Below, piece after piece: positions 47,301 to 57,514 of a DNA stretch of 64,000 bases. The translations under genes were made by a program, and so were the position numbers. Source of the stretch: Deinandra increscens subsp. villosa (Eukaryota; Streptophyta; Magnoliopsida; Asterales; Asteraceae); the NCBI GenBank assembly GCA_039602395.1, contig JBCNJP010000003.1:29946202-30010201 (forward strand), given 5' to 3'. Under the pieces are notes generated by a model. That model searched no databases and was not told where the DNA came from. It saw only the letters and a program-made list of their open reading frames with translations. Position 1 is the first letter of the stretch, and every line of letters starts with the position of its first letter.

Positions 47301-48219
47301 GCCAGCAATGTAGATAAAATTTCAAACACGTATATATGATGATAATTACTTTCATTCGATGAATCAGTGAAATATTCGACGCGTAATATGGTGACTAACC
47401 ATTTAAAGAGTAAGGAGCAAGTCGAATTATTTCAGGATATTTTGTGTGGTGCAGTATTAATAAGTAGATATAATACCAGATATTCTGAACCCACTAAATA
47501 GTTTGATATTTAGCAAACGGAATATAAAAGTTCCTAAACCTCTAAAATATTACGGGAATTCAATAAATATAACTTTTATATTTATCCTTCGTTCATAACG
47601 TAAACCGGTGAACGTTTATTTAACTATACGGTACAAGCGTGTGTCCAATCGGTGTAGCGATCATGGCTGTTTCACAGCCCGAATATGGTTCCTTGACTGT
47701 AATACTTAATTATTATTATAATAATTATTTATGCTTTGCCGAGTCACTAAAATAATCTCGAACGGCTAACCGAATTGATTTCGGTTATTATCGCGTAACA
47801 ACACCGGTCACCGATTTCATCGTTTTACGTGCCGAACATCACAATTATATTTTATAATGATTATAAATCAAGTATTTAGCATTACTTGATATTCTACATT
47901 CATCTCGGTATTATTTTAGTTGTGTTCGTGCTTAATTACGGTTTGTTACAAACCGGGCCCAAATCACTATTTTGCGTTTTCCCGCTTCGTTATAACTCGG
48001 ATCTAAGATCCGTCTGCGCTCACGATCTTTATTTTTCGTTATCTATCATATTCTATAATTTCGTCTCTTGACGTTTCCTCAAACGTCGTGTCGAATATTC
48101 GTACGTGAATCGTGATGTTTCTCTATTCTACGTATATATATTATAACACATATATTTCAGCTACTTAACAAATATAGCACACGTATATAAATTAGGTCAT
48201 GAAGTTCTGGGGTGTTACA
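44393..48219 (-). repeat. B2 right LTR (5' LTR in element sense)
   Basis: 3827 bp, near-identical to 37091-40916. Followed by AGAAG (48220-48224). Confidence 0.95.
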
Positions 48220-48389
48220 AGAAGAATCAAAGATAATCAAAGACAAGAAAGATGATGAACAATCGAATGATTTCATTAATCGAATGATTACAATCAATAA
48301 ATCATGACAACACTCTCTCTAGAAATCCATGACTCACTCTCTCTCTCTAGAATGGAAATCTCAACATCCTAAAGAGTCATCATCCATCC
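48220..48389 (+). other. COP-A leader or early gag region before gap
   Basis: Continues the COP-A leader broken at 37090. It contains two CTCTCTCTAGAA blocks and no clear frame, then runs into N. Confidence 0.5.
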
Positions 48390-48889
48390 NNNNNNNNNNN
48401 NNNNNNNNNNNNNNNNNNNNNNNNNNNNNNNNNNNNNNNNNNNNNNNNNNNNNNNNNNNNNNNNNNNNNNNNNNNNNNNNNNNNNNNNNNNNNNNNNNNN
48501 NNNNNNNNNNNNNNNNNNNNNNNNNNNNNNNNNNNNNNNNNNNNNNNNNNNNNNNNNNNNNNNNNNNNNNNNNNNNNNNNNNNNNNNNNNNNNNNNNNNN
48601 NNNNNNNNNNNNNNNNNNNNNNNNNNNNNNNNNNNNNNNNNNNNNNNNNNNNNNNNNNNNNNNNNNNNNNNNNNNNNNNNNNNNNNNNNNNNNNNNNNNN
48701 NNNNNNNNNNNNNNNNNNNNNNNNNNNNNNNNNNNNNNNNNNNNNNNNNNNNNNNNNNNNNNNNNNNNNNNNNNNNNNNNNNNNNNNNNNNNNNNNNNNN
48801 NNNNNNNNNNNNNNNNNNNNNNNNNNNNNNNNNNNNNNNNNNNNNNNNNNNNNNNNNNNNNNNNNNNNNNNNNNNNNNNNNNNNNNNNN
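48390..48889. other. Assembly gap (500 N)
   Basis: Exactly 500 N, inside COP-A between leader and integrase. Gag, protease and the start of integrase should lie here in an intact Copia element, so the real missing length could be well over 500 bp. Frames spanning the N run are artefacts. Confidence 1.
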
Positions 48890-49591
48890 AAGTCGTCCCC
48901 ACGCGTGGTGGAAACAAGTACTTCATCACGTTTATTGATGATAATACAAGATATTGCTATGTATACTTACTTAAGAGTAAGGATGAAGCAATAAACAAGT
49001 TTGTCTTGTTTAAAAACTTGGTTGAGAATAAATTCACCAAGAAAATCAAGGTTTTGCGGAGTGATAGAGGAGGTGAATATGTTTCACCTTTTGCGGACTT
49101 ATGTGCACAAAGTGGAATTATCTATGAGACCACTGCACCTTATTCTCCACAATCCAATGGCATTGCGGAACGAAAGAACTATACATTGAAAGAAATGATG
49201 AATGCCATGTTGAATAGTTCTAGGATGAGCCTAGACATGTGGGGGGAAGCCATTTTGACGGATAATTATCTTTTAAATAAGATACCCCGCAAAGATAAGG
49301 ATAAGACTCCTTATGAATTGTGGACGGGCAAAACGTCATCCTACAAATACCTGAAAGTGTGGGGGGCCTAGCTAAGGTATTAGCTCCTTGTGGACGGGCA
49401 CTATCATGGAATCAAGGAGTGCTTCATTCTTTGAAAATGTATTCCCGTGTTTGTCACGAGAACACGCGAGTTCATTGACACCATTAGTTGATGACGAGAC
49501 TCATGAAGATCCATTTGTTGGTGAGGAGGTTCATGAACAACCATGTATTGGTAACGAGGTTCATAAACGACCTGCAACTAATGAGGGTGAG
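48890..49591 (+). pseudogene. COP-A integrase core fragment and linker
   Basis: From the gap edge the frame reads TRGGNKYFITFIDDNTRYCY, then RSDRGGEY (second catalytic Asp), then SPQSNGIAERKN (catalytic Glu), then PYELWTGKTSSYKYLKVWG: the Copia integrase core. The first Asp is lost in the gap. A one-base loss near 49366 breaks the frame before the expected CLAKV. The linker up to N2 (ending EVHKRPATNEGE) continues in another frame. N2 splits the gene at 49591, with GTGAG duplicated. Confidence 0.9.
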
Positions 49592-49939
49592 TGAAAGTGC
49601 GTGAGCAACGGATCGTCTACTCAATCTAGCTAATCGGATATCGAAACGTAATTAACCGATTGTTTTATTGAACAAAATGAACAATTACAATCAGTGAAAC
49701 ACTCAGAAACACAACACAGAGAAACACCTTGAAAACCCACACTTAAGAAATCTCATACTCTCAGAACTCTCAACAACAAAGACCAAACATCTATTTATAC
49801 CCGCTAGTCCGAGCTTCGGCCGAACCTCAGGTTCGGCCAGTCCGAACTTCAGGTTCGGACCTAGTTCGGCCAGACCTAGTTTGACATGATCTTGTACTTT
49901 GTTCGATACTTCACACGACGCACATATCAGGTATCAACA
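49592..49939 (-). repeat. N2 left LTR (3' LTR in element sense)
   Basis: 348 bp. Contains a minus-strand TATA box at 49793-49799 and two inverted repeats at 49818-49860. The copy at 55407-55753 differs at only a few bases (for example ACTCAATC/ACTCGATC). Confidence 0.95.
49818..49860 (-). promoter_or_regulatory. Paired inverted repeats next to the N2 TATA box
   Basis: Repeat 1 (49818-49838) has perfect 10-bp arms GGCCGAACCT and AGGTTCGGCC around one base. Repeat 2 (49840-49860) has perfect 8-bp arms GTCCGAAC and GTTCGGAC around five bases. In element sense they lie about 18-60 bp upstream of TATAAAT (49793-49799). The second LTR keeps both, about 55630-55673. Likely binding sites controlling transcription (inference). 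Confidence 0.7.
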
Positions 49940-51587
49940 AACTCCCCCTCGTCGTGTGCAGTATCTCTTCAACATCATCAATTTTGTATCTTCAATCAAG
50001 CTCCCCCTCAAGTGTAGAATCCGTTCGTTCAATGAAAAGAATCATCAAACAAACTCCTCCTCAACTCAATCGTAGCTTGATCTTGAATACTTGATGACAT
50101 TTTAGTGTATCTCTGGTCTTTCATCAACATCTTCAGAAGACTTGAAGTTGTGATAACATGCACATAGCAACCTGTTCAAACTTTTAATATAATCTTGACG
50201 CAAAACGTCTCTTTGAGACTCCAAGATATGATTTTGAAAATTGATTTGTATCACGTGTTGATCAGATCGAAAATAAAGCAGAAACAAAATCTTTTTGATT
50301 TTTCAAAGTTTATGCTAAAACACACTGAAAATCTTTTTGTGTTTTTCTGAAATGAAATGAAATTGCAATACAGAATCAAACACTATTTTTGATATGAAAA
50401 AGATCACTATATGGGATCATATTGAACATACCGCACTGAACTGCATTTCAATTTCAATTAATCAAAGCACATAAGTCAAGCTGATTGCTGGTATAATTTG
50501 TCCAATTTAAACTCAGGCAGAATCATACTCATAACATCTGGATATGCTAAGGTATTGATCAGATTTGCATTGACCAGTGTATCCCACACTATCAGACATA
50601 ATCAGACATTTTCAGTTTTTCTTTTCTTTTTCCTATTGTGTGACAGCATTTGTGATTTTTCACAATGCATAATATTTTCATGATATCGTCAACTGTGTTC
50701 CATGCAAAAAGAAATAAGAACGTTAAATCGTCTACCTTAAGGTCGATCTTTCGATACGCAGATAAGGCCTCGGATTTAACAAAATAAGAAAATAAAACAA
50801 GTTGAAATTGTATAACCCAACAACAATTAGGTCGGTACTCCCGTACACGTAGAGAAAGTCTGATGAGTTATACGAAACACCAAAGAAAATAAAGCAGAAC
50901 GTCAAACGAACAACGATCAGGTCGATCTTTCGATACGCAGAGAAAGTCCGATCGTTTGACAAAATAAAGAAAATCAAACAAGTTTAAATCTTTGCAAAAT
51001 GAACACATGTATACACAGTGACTTCTCATTTTGAAATTCACACTTATTTTTCTTTTGTGTCATGAATTATGCATCAAGATGTTATCAACATGGTCAAACA
51101 TTAGTATTTAGTGTATATCACATCTGAATACTTTCTGATTTTCCGAGCCTACCAAGTATATCAAACAATGATCTTATGGCTCTTTCATCTACTCTATCCA
51201 TGAGTCAAATACATAAGCCAATGTACCATCATTTCCCAATGATCAATTTCTCACAATTTTATATATATGGCATGTATTCACATTCGCCCCATAACATGCA
51301 TTTTCTCAGACACTCCCCCTTACTTACAATTCTCCCCCTTAAAATGAAAACTCTATTTTTGGATTTTCATTTTACACAAAAACAAGACTCTATTTTTGGT
51401 TTTTAGAGAAAAACTTGTAAACAAAGAAAAGTGATCAATCAACACGGATTTGCAGATTTGAATTCAGAAAAATTTGCAGATTAGAAAGATTTGTCATGAA
51501 ATTTAAATTAAGCAGAATACTCCTCCATCAACAACTTTGCAATCGTCGATAGGTCTTCTAGAAGTACCTGCACACTGGTCAAACAAA
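49940..51587 (-). other. N2 3' untranslated region
   Basis: No coding frame of note and no pol motifs. On the minus strand several GGGGGAG tracts occur (49940-49950, about 50002-50008 and about 51313-51340). Three hairpin repeats lie at 50738-50953. Confidence 0.8.
50738..50953 (-). repeat. Three copies of a GNRA-hairpin repeat in N2
   Basis: Units near 50738-50772, 50828-50863 and 50918-50953, spaced 90 bp. In minus-strand RNA, units 1 and 3 fold as CG-U-AUC-GAAA-GAU-CG. Unit 2 folds as CG-U-GUAC-GGGA-GUAC-CG: both stem strands changed together and the loop is still GNRA. Flanks are GACUUUCUCUG upstream and ACCU downstream, as in N1. Confidence 0.8.
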
Positions 51588-54500
51588 TTAGTCCAAAAAT
51601 GACCCGAAGCGAATTGCTTCTGGTCGACCAGTATCCTTGTTTTGCTTAGAAACCACCTTAGGTTTCCATTGCTGTTGTTTTGGTAAGTCAGTTTTTGATG
51701 AAACAGTCACATGTGACTGAAATGATGAACCTACATATTGAGCTTTTGAAACTATTGGAACAAACCGTTTTTGTTTATGAGAAAATGTAGGCTCAACTTC
51801 ATCAAAAACTCTGCCTTGTTCATCAAAGAACTTTGTTGTGGCAGGTTTACCAAAAACTGATTTCTTATGAAATCTTTGAGATGAATCAGCAGGTGACGGA
51901 CAATCTTTTGCCATATGTCCTGGGCGACGGCAAATATAACAAATTCTTGTCGTTTTGTCCCATCTTTGATGTACCTGCGAAGAACACACATGAATATATC
52001 GAACATGATCAGAATGAGAATCATATACCTGATGCCTGTGATCATGTACCCATTTGGATGTAGGGCTTCGAGATTGAGAACTTTCAGAAGAAATGTTGTC
52101 TTTTATAAAAACCTCTGAAATCTTCCGAGCATCCACGCAATGGAGAGGAAATTCTTTGTCCGAGAAAAGCTAATCAGAACCTTTGAGCTTGTAGAATCTC
52201 TCAGGTTGAACTTTGTCAGCTTTGAACACTTCCTTCTTCACATGTTTCATTTTAAGCTTCTTCATGTTTTGTCTTTCAGATGCTGGAATTTGCTCAGCTT
52301 GAACATTCTTTTCTTGAAATCCTAAACCAACTTGTTGACTAGAAATCTTTTCTTCAGAATTAAAACCCTGGTGTCCATTCTTTGCCAACCTTGTGAATTC
52401 AGCTTTTACATCAGTGATTTTCTTTTTATCATAGAAAATAGTCTCATCAATTTCAGGTTGAGACTGAATCTTTGCACTAGACATAGCTGAATTTTCTTGA
52501 TCAGCAGAAGATGAACTAGAAACAAACTTCGGTGCTGGAGGAATCTCAGATTTCATAATCTTTTTCTTGTTCTTCTTGCTTTTCTTCTTCTTAACAACCT
52601 TTACTTCTTCAGACGTAGAAGATGAAACCTTTGAATAATCAAAATCGTCAATCTGTTCCTTTGCTTCTTTAAAAGCTTCTTTGATATGTGTCGGGGGTGA
52701 TGCGGTTTTATCAAACATCTTTTCAAAATTGACACCATTAGCTAAGAAACTTGTGAAAACTTGAGAATTAGAAACATTGTTGAGCAACCTATTAGCATCA
52801 AGAACTTGAACTTTGAGATCAGACATTTGCTGTTGAGCTTCTACAAATTCTTTTTCTTTAGCAATCAAACGCTTCGCAACTTTGTGAGTTTCAAACTTTT
52901 GCATACGAAGATTGTCAAGTCCTTCATGTAACTCCTTTTTCAATTTATTCTCATTTCGCTCCTGAATTTCCAGATTTGCAGCTTGAACTTTGTTAACACC
53001 TACCAACTCACGCTTCCCATCCAACAACTTTTCCATATCAACTTGATATGCTTCAATTTTAGCAGCAGACTCCTCTACACTCTTAGTAAGCAAATCAAGC
53101 TTGATCTTGGATTTGTCAAACAAATTTTGGAAATCATTAGCAGTATCTTCTGCTTCATCCTTCCATTTCTTCACTTCTTTCACCAACTCATCCTTTTCTT
53201 CACAAATCTCAGCTTTTGAAATTTCAACATTCTTCTTATCTTGCTTCAAAACTTCCAAAACCTCATTCAATGTTTGGATTTCCATGGTCAAATACTCATT
53301 CTTTAATGTCAACTCCTTGTCATGATCTTTAGAAAACTTCAACTCTGAATTACTCACATCTAATGCCTCAGACAGTTGTTCAACTTTATTCATTAATAAA
53401 GCATTTTCTTTCATCAGACTCTCCAAGTTTTCAGCAGATTCATACGAACTTGGAATTGAACTAGTATCGGAACTAGTATCTGAATATGAATCATCTGACT
53501 GAACATGAGTGACAATCAAGGCTGATGAATCATAACCAAATTGTTGACCCCAATCATAAACACCATCATTTTGAGCCATCAAAGCTGTGGTCTTGCTTGT
53601 GTTACTAGTAGATGGTTGAGTAAAACCAGGCTTTGGTGATAGTGGAACACCAGACTTGTTTGTATGTGTCTGTTGACAGTCTTTAGCAAAATGTCCAAGC
53701 TGCGAACATTTGTAACACTTTAATTTGGACTTGTCAAAACCCAATTTATCACCAGAAATATTTCTTCCATGTTTCTTAAAGAATCTCTTAGATCTTTGAC
53801 ACAACATAGCATATTGCCAAGATACATCCAATTCGGTTAGTTGATCATCATCAAGAGAATCAAGATCCTCACTGGTTAACTTTGCATCAGCAACATTTTT
53901 GAGAATCAATCCAAAGGATGATGAAATCAATGCAGTAATTATTTTGGCACAATCATCTGTTGATTCAGCTGAAAAAGCATTTTGATTTGAAAATTTTGGA
54001 ATTGTAAAATTGCAACCTCATGAAGAATCATTATCAGAATTTCCTGAAGCTCCAGCTATAAAAGCAACACTTAGTGTGGTATTCTGATTTGGCTTAGACT
54101 TTGCACTCATGCTTGCACTATTTTCACCATGATATAATTCTGGATTTTGCAAGGTAGCGGTTAACTTCTTTGAGTTTACATTTCCATTTCTCGAGCATGA
54201 AGTTTTCCAGTAAGCTCGTGAAATGTCATTGCAGAATAATCCTTGTCATGAGTGAGTAACAAAACATAGTTTTCCCATTTCTCTGGCAAAGCCTCCAAAA
54301 TCTTTTCTTTCAAATCAGCATCGGTTTTCTCAATTCCAACAACCTTTAACTCACTAATTAAATGTGACAACCTTGAAACAAGAGCAGTAATATTTTCATT
54401 GTCATAATTCTGGAAATTATCAAATTCTTTGTTTAGAACTTTCTTCCGACTCTTCTTGTAGTCATCATTACCTTCACACCTTGCTGATAAAGCATCCCAC

Positions 54501-54856
54501 AATTTCTTAGATTTCTTGCAAGTGCTAAATTGATGAAGCAACTCAGTAGGTAATGCCATCGTAAGATAACCATAAGCTTTTTGTTCAAGCTCGTATGATT
54601 TTCTTTCAGCAAGATCAAAAGTATGAACTTCTTTAAAATCTCCCGCATCAGTTGGGTGTTGATAAAGTTTCTTGAGAGGAATCCACAAATCGATATCATT
54701 CGTGCTTATGTAAGCAGAAAATCGTTTCTTCCAATTTTGATAATCTTCCAGCTTCAATAATTTGGGAACTTTCTGACTTGTTCCAATTTCATTATCAAAA
54801 TTCAGCATGGTTTGCATGGCACTTTGCATTGCAGCAAACGCGTGAAATTCCGACAT
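51588..54856 (-). CDS. gag: N2 Gag: UBN2-like capsid, coiled coil, two CCHC knuckles (broken)
   Basis: Three frames form one Gag: 54856-54176 (likely start MSEFHAFAAM), 53930-52170 and 51588 from 52136. The first is a UBN2-type capsid region (LLKLEDYQNWKKRF, LWDALSARCEG, ILEALPEKWENYV). A one-base loss near 54178 and a TGA at about 53980 separate it from the second, which starts before CYKCSQLGHFAKDC, followed by a long coiled coil (about residues 165-385) and a KKKKSKKNKKK patch. An in-frame TAG at 52170 separates the last part, with CYICRRPGHMAKDC. Gag coats and packages element RNA. No protease, integrase or RT follows. Few lesions, so decay is recent. Confidence 0.85.
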
Positions 54857-55393
54857 CGTTCGAAAAATTAAGATTCTGCCGGCCGAACTCTCTCCGAACT
54901 TATTACTAAGCTCCGAACTCTGTCCGAACCTAAAACCAACCTCCGACCTTCGTCCGAACTTGTTCCGAATCAAAATCAACAGACCGAACTCCTAAGAGAC
55001 TCCGATCTAACTCCGAACTACCTCCGAACCTTGATTTAACTCCGAACCTTGTTCGAACTAGTGACCGAACACAGAAACTCCAAACTTTGACCGAATTAAC
55101 ACCGAACTCTCACCGAAGATGGACCGAACTTCAAGTTCGGATCAGTTGCTCCAAACCTGATCTGGAGACTCTGAACTTTGACATAATTTTTTAAAAACGC
55201 TCGATTTTTGATAAATTTTGATGAAATTTGTAACAGACAGACCAGAAAATGATTAGGAACGATTTAGGAGCAAGTTTGACACAAAACGCACGTCAGAAAT
55301 GATTGAAAATACAAAAAGAAGCACGAGAAAACTTCAAAAACGCTCAAAAATCCAAGAATAGCAACCACAGATCAGTAGAGTGAACCAGAAAGC
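54857..55393 (-). other. N2 leader with iterated CCGAAC motifs
   Basis: Between primer site and gag ATG the plus strand has 12 exact CCGAAC words plus several near-copies (about 54880-55140), often as TCCGAACT. The same word forms the arms of the LTR inverted repeats, so the leader appears to have expanded an LTR motif. Confidence 0.75.
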
Positions 55394-55404
55394 TTTGATA
55401 CCAC
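55394..55404 (-). other. Primer binding site of N2 (tRNA-Met-like, one mismatch)
   Basis: Plus-strand CTTTGATACCA, one base different from the initiator tRNA-Met 3' end, two bases from the LTR edge at 55407. Confidence 0.8.
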
Positions 55405-55406
55405 TT

Positions 55407-55753
55407 GAAAGTGCGTGAGCAACGGATCGTCTACTCGATCTAGCTAATCGGACATCGAAACGTAATTAACCGATTGTTTTATTGAACAAAATGAACAATT
55501 ACAATCAATGAAACACTCAGAAATACAGCACAGAGAAACACCTTGAAAACCCACACTTAAGAAATCTCATACGCTCAGAATTCTCAACAACAAAGACCAA
55601 ACATCTATTTATACCCACTGGTCCGAGCTTCGGCCGAACCTTAGGTTCGGCCAGTCCGAACTTCAGGTTCGGACCTAGTTCGGCCAGACCTAGTTTGACA
55701 TGATCTTGTACTTTGTTCGATACTTCACACGACGCACATATCAGGTATCAACA
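55407..55753 (-). repeat. N2 right LTR (5' LTR in element sense)
   Basis: 347 bp, TGAAAGTGCG to GGTATCAACA, then the duplicate GTGAG. Minus-strand TATA box at 55607-55613. Confidence 0.95.
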
Positions 55754-55758
55754 GTGAG

Positions 55759-57337
55759 CTTAGACGAAGTAATCGAAAAAAGGTTTGGAAAATCCTTTGG
55801 ACCTGACTTCACGGCTTACATGGTTGAGGGTGATCCCAATACCTACCGCGAGGCGGTAACCTCTTTAGATGAGCCTCAATGGAAAGAAGCCATCAAGTGT
55901 GAGATAGAGTCTATCTTGCAGAACCACACTTGGGAGCTTGTTGATCTTCCTAAGGGTTGCAAACCACTTGGATATTGGTGGATATTCAAGAAGAAGCTGA
56001 AAGCCGATGGCTCCATTGACAATTACAAGGTGAGGCTAGTGATCAAAGGATACAGACAAAAGGAGGGTCTGGATTACTTTGATACTTACTCACCTATTAC
56101 TCGCATAACCTCAATAAGGTTGGTGCTTGCTATAGCGGCTTTACGAAATTCGGAGGTTCACCCAATGGATGTAAAGACCGCGTTTCTAAATGGTGATTTA
56201 GATGTAGAGATCTACATGGAACAACCCGATGGTTTTACCGCTCCTGGCCAAGAAGGCAAGGTGTGTAGACTCGTCAAGTCTTTGTATGGCTTGATGCAAG
56301 CTCCGAAATAATGGCACCAGAAGTTTGATAGTGTCATGCTTGACAACAGATTCAAAATAAACGAGTGCGACAAGTGTGTCTATGCGAAGGACACACCTAG
56401 AGGTTATGTGATTCTATGTCTCTATGTAGATGACATGCTTATCGTTAGGAGTGATGATAAAATGGTCAAAGCTATTTAAGACATGTTGAAAGCGAGATTT
56501 GACAAGAAATACATGGGGCTTGCAGATGTGATACTTGGTGTAAAAATCATAAGAACCCCAAATGGTATTGTCTTGAGTTAATCTCACTATGTGGACAAAA
56601 TCCTTGAGAAGTTCAACGCAGGAGATAAGAGTGTGTCTCAAACTCTGGTTAATACTACCCTTCAACTTGCTAAGAATAAAGGAAAAGGGGTTGCTTAGTT
56701 GGAGTACTCAAGGGTGATTGGGATTCTCATGTATCTTATGAACTGTACCAGACCGGATTTGGCTTATGCTGTGAGCAGACTAAGCCTGTACACGAGTAAT
56801 CCGTGCACGGTACATTGGAAAGCAATGACTCGTTTACTAAGGTACTTAAGATACACGAGAGACTATGGACTGCATTATTTCCGAGATCCAGCAGTTATCG
56901 AAGGATACTGCGATGCGAATTGGATTTCGGATATAAAGGATTCCAAATCAACAAGCGGGTATGTGTTCACGCTTGGTGGCGCGGCTATTGCTTGGAAATC
57001 GGCTAAGCAAACTATTATAGCGCGGTCCATAATGAAATCTGAGTTCATCGCCTTAGATAAATCTGGTGAAGAGGTGGAATGGCTACGTCAAATTGTGGAA
57101 AAATATCCAAGGTGGCCTATGCCAATGACGACTATTTGCATACATTGTGTCAGTAAATCGGCAATTGGGCGTGCCCAATCCATGATGTACAATGGCAAAT
57201 CAAGGCACATTAGACGTAGACATAATACGGTACGACAGCTAACCTCTACCGGAGTTATCTCAATTGACTATGTGTACAATGGCAAATCAAGGCACATTAG
57301 ACGTTTACATAATACGGCAAGTGTTCCAGGACCATGA
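55759..57337 (+). pseudogene. COP-A reverse transcriptase and RNase H, four in-frame stops
   Basis: One continuous frame with stops at 56309 (TAA), 56477 (TAA), 56579 (TAA) and 56696 (TAG). It begins with FGPDFTAYMVEGDP, then WKEAIKCEIESI (start of RT), YKVRLVIKGYRQKEGLDY, MDVKTAFLNGDL, YVDDM (catalytic, 56423-56437), and SRVIGILMYLMNCTRPDLAY. RNase H carries YCDANW, STSGYVFTLGGAAIAWKSAKQ and SEFIAL. The end is altered by a duplicated block (YNGKSRHIRR twice), so the usual C-terminus is missing. Function is lost. Confidence 0.95.
57187..57319. repeat. 87-bp-offset duplication in COP-A RNase H end
   Basis: The block TACAATGGCAAATCAAGGCA with the following ACATTAGACG and ATAATACGG starts at 57188 and again at 57275. 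The second copy replaces the expected C-terminal residues. Confidence 0.9.
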
Positions 57338-57514
57338 TTGGACACGACAATGAGGGTTAACTAAGTTAGGGAAAGTGTTGTGTGGGTATAATAACGGTTA
57401 CACAAACGGTCGGTTGGTTCAAAGACATCACGTCTACCAAACACCAGTAACCCAAGTATGCTTCACAAAGGAAGTTTCTTGAAGAATAATTCGATGCCCA
57501 TTCATGTGGGGGAT
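57338..57514 (+). other. COP-A 3' untranslated region and polypurine tract
   Basis: No frame. It ends with ATGTGGGGGAT (57505-57514), the purine tract that would prime plus-strand synthesis, directly before the LTR at 57515. Confidence 0.8.

Larger units (their letters stand above)
37091..48219 (-). mobile_element. B2: Tekay-type non-autonomous Gypsy element, very young
   Basis: LTRs 37091-40916 (3826 bp) and 44393-48219 (3827 bp) are nearly identical. Target duplication AGAAG at 37086-37090 and 48220-48224. Primer site at 44379-44389 and minus-strand AAGGGGGGTAGAGT next to 40916 match B1. The interior is 3.5 kb. Same family as B1, but its LTR lacks a segment of about 155 bp and the CT repeat. 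Confidence 0.95.
49592..55753 (-). mobile_element. N2: gag-only Copia-type LTR retrotransposon, non-autonomous
   Basis: LTRs 49592-49939 (348 bp) and 55407-55753 (347 bp), TGAAAGTGCG to GGTATCAACA on the plus strand, nearly identical. Target duplication GTGAG at 49587-49591 and 55754-55758. Minus orientation from the primer site CTTTGATACCA (55394-55404) and purine tract GAGGGGGAGT next to 49939. The interior encodes a long Gag with capsid, coiled coil and two zinc knuckles, but no pol. A different family from N1 with the same overall plan. Confidence 0.95.

Noticed and set aside
19676..48219. Roughly 4-kb direct repeats taken as segmental duplications
   Set aside because: They are LTR pairs of two elements, shown by TG...CA ends, primer sites, purine tracts and 5-bp target duplications.
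48329..48994. Frames spanning the N run
   Set aside because: Mostly N codons; an artefact of a 500-N gap.
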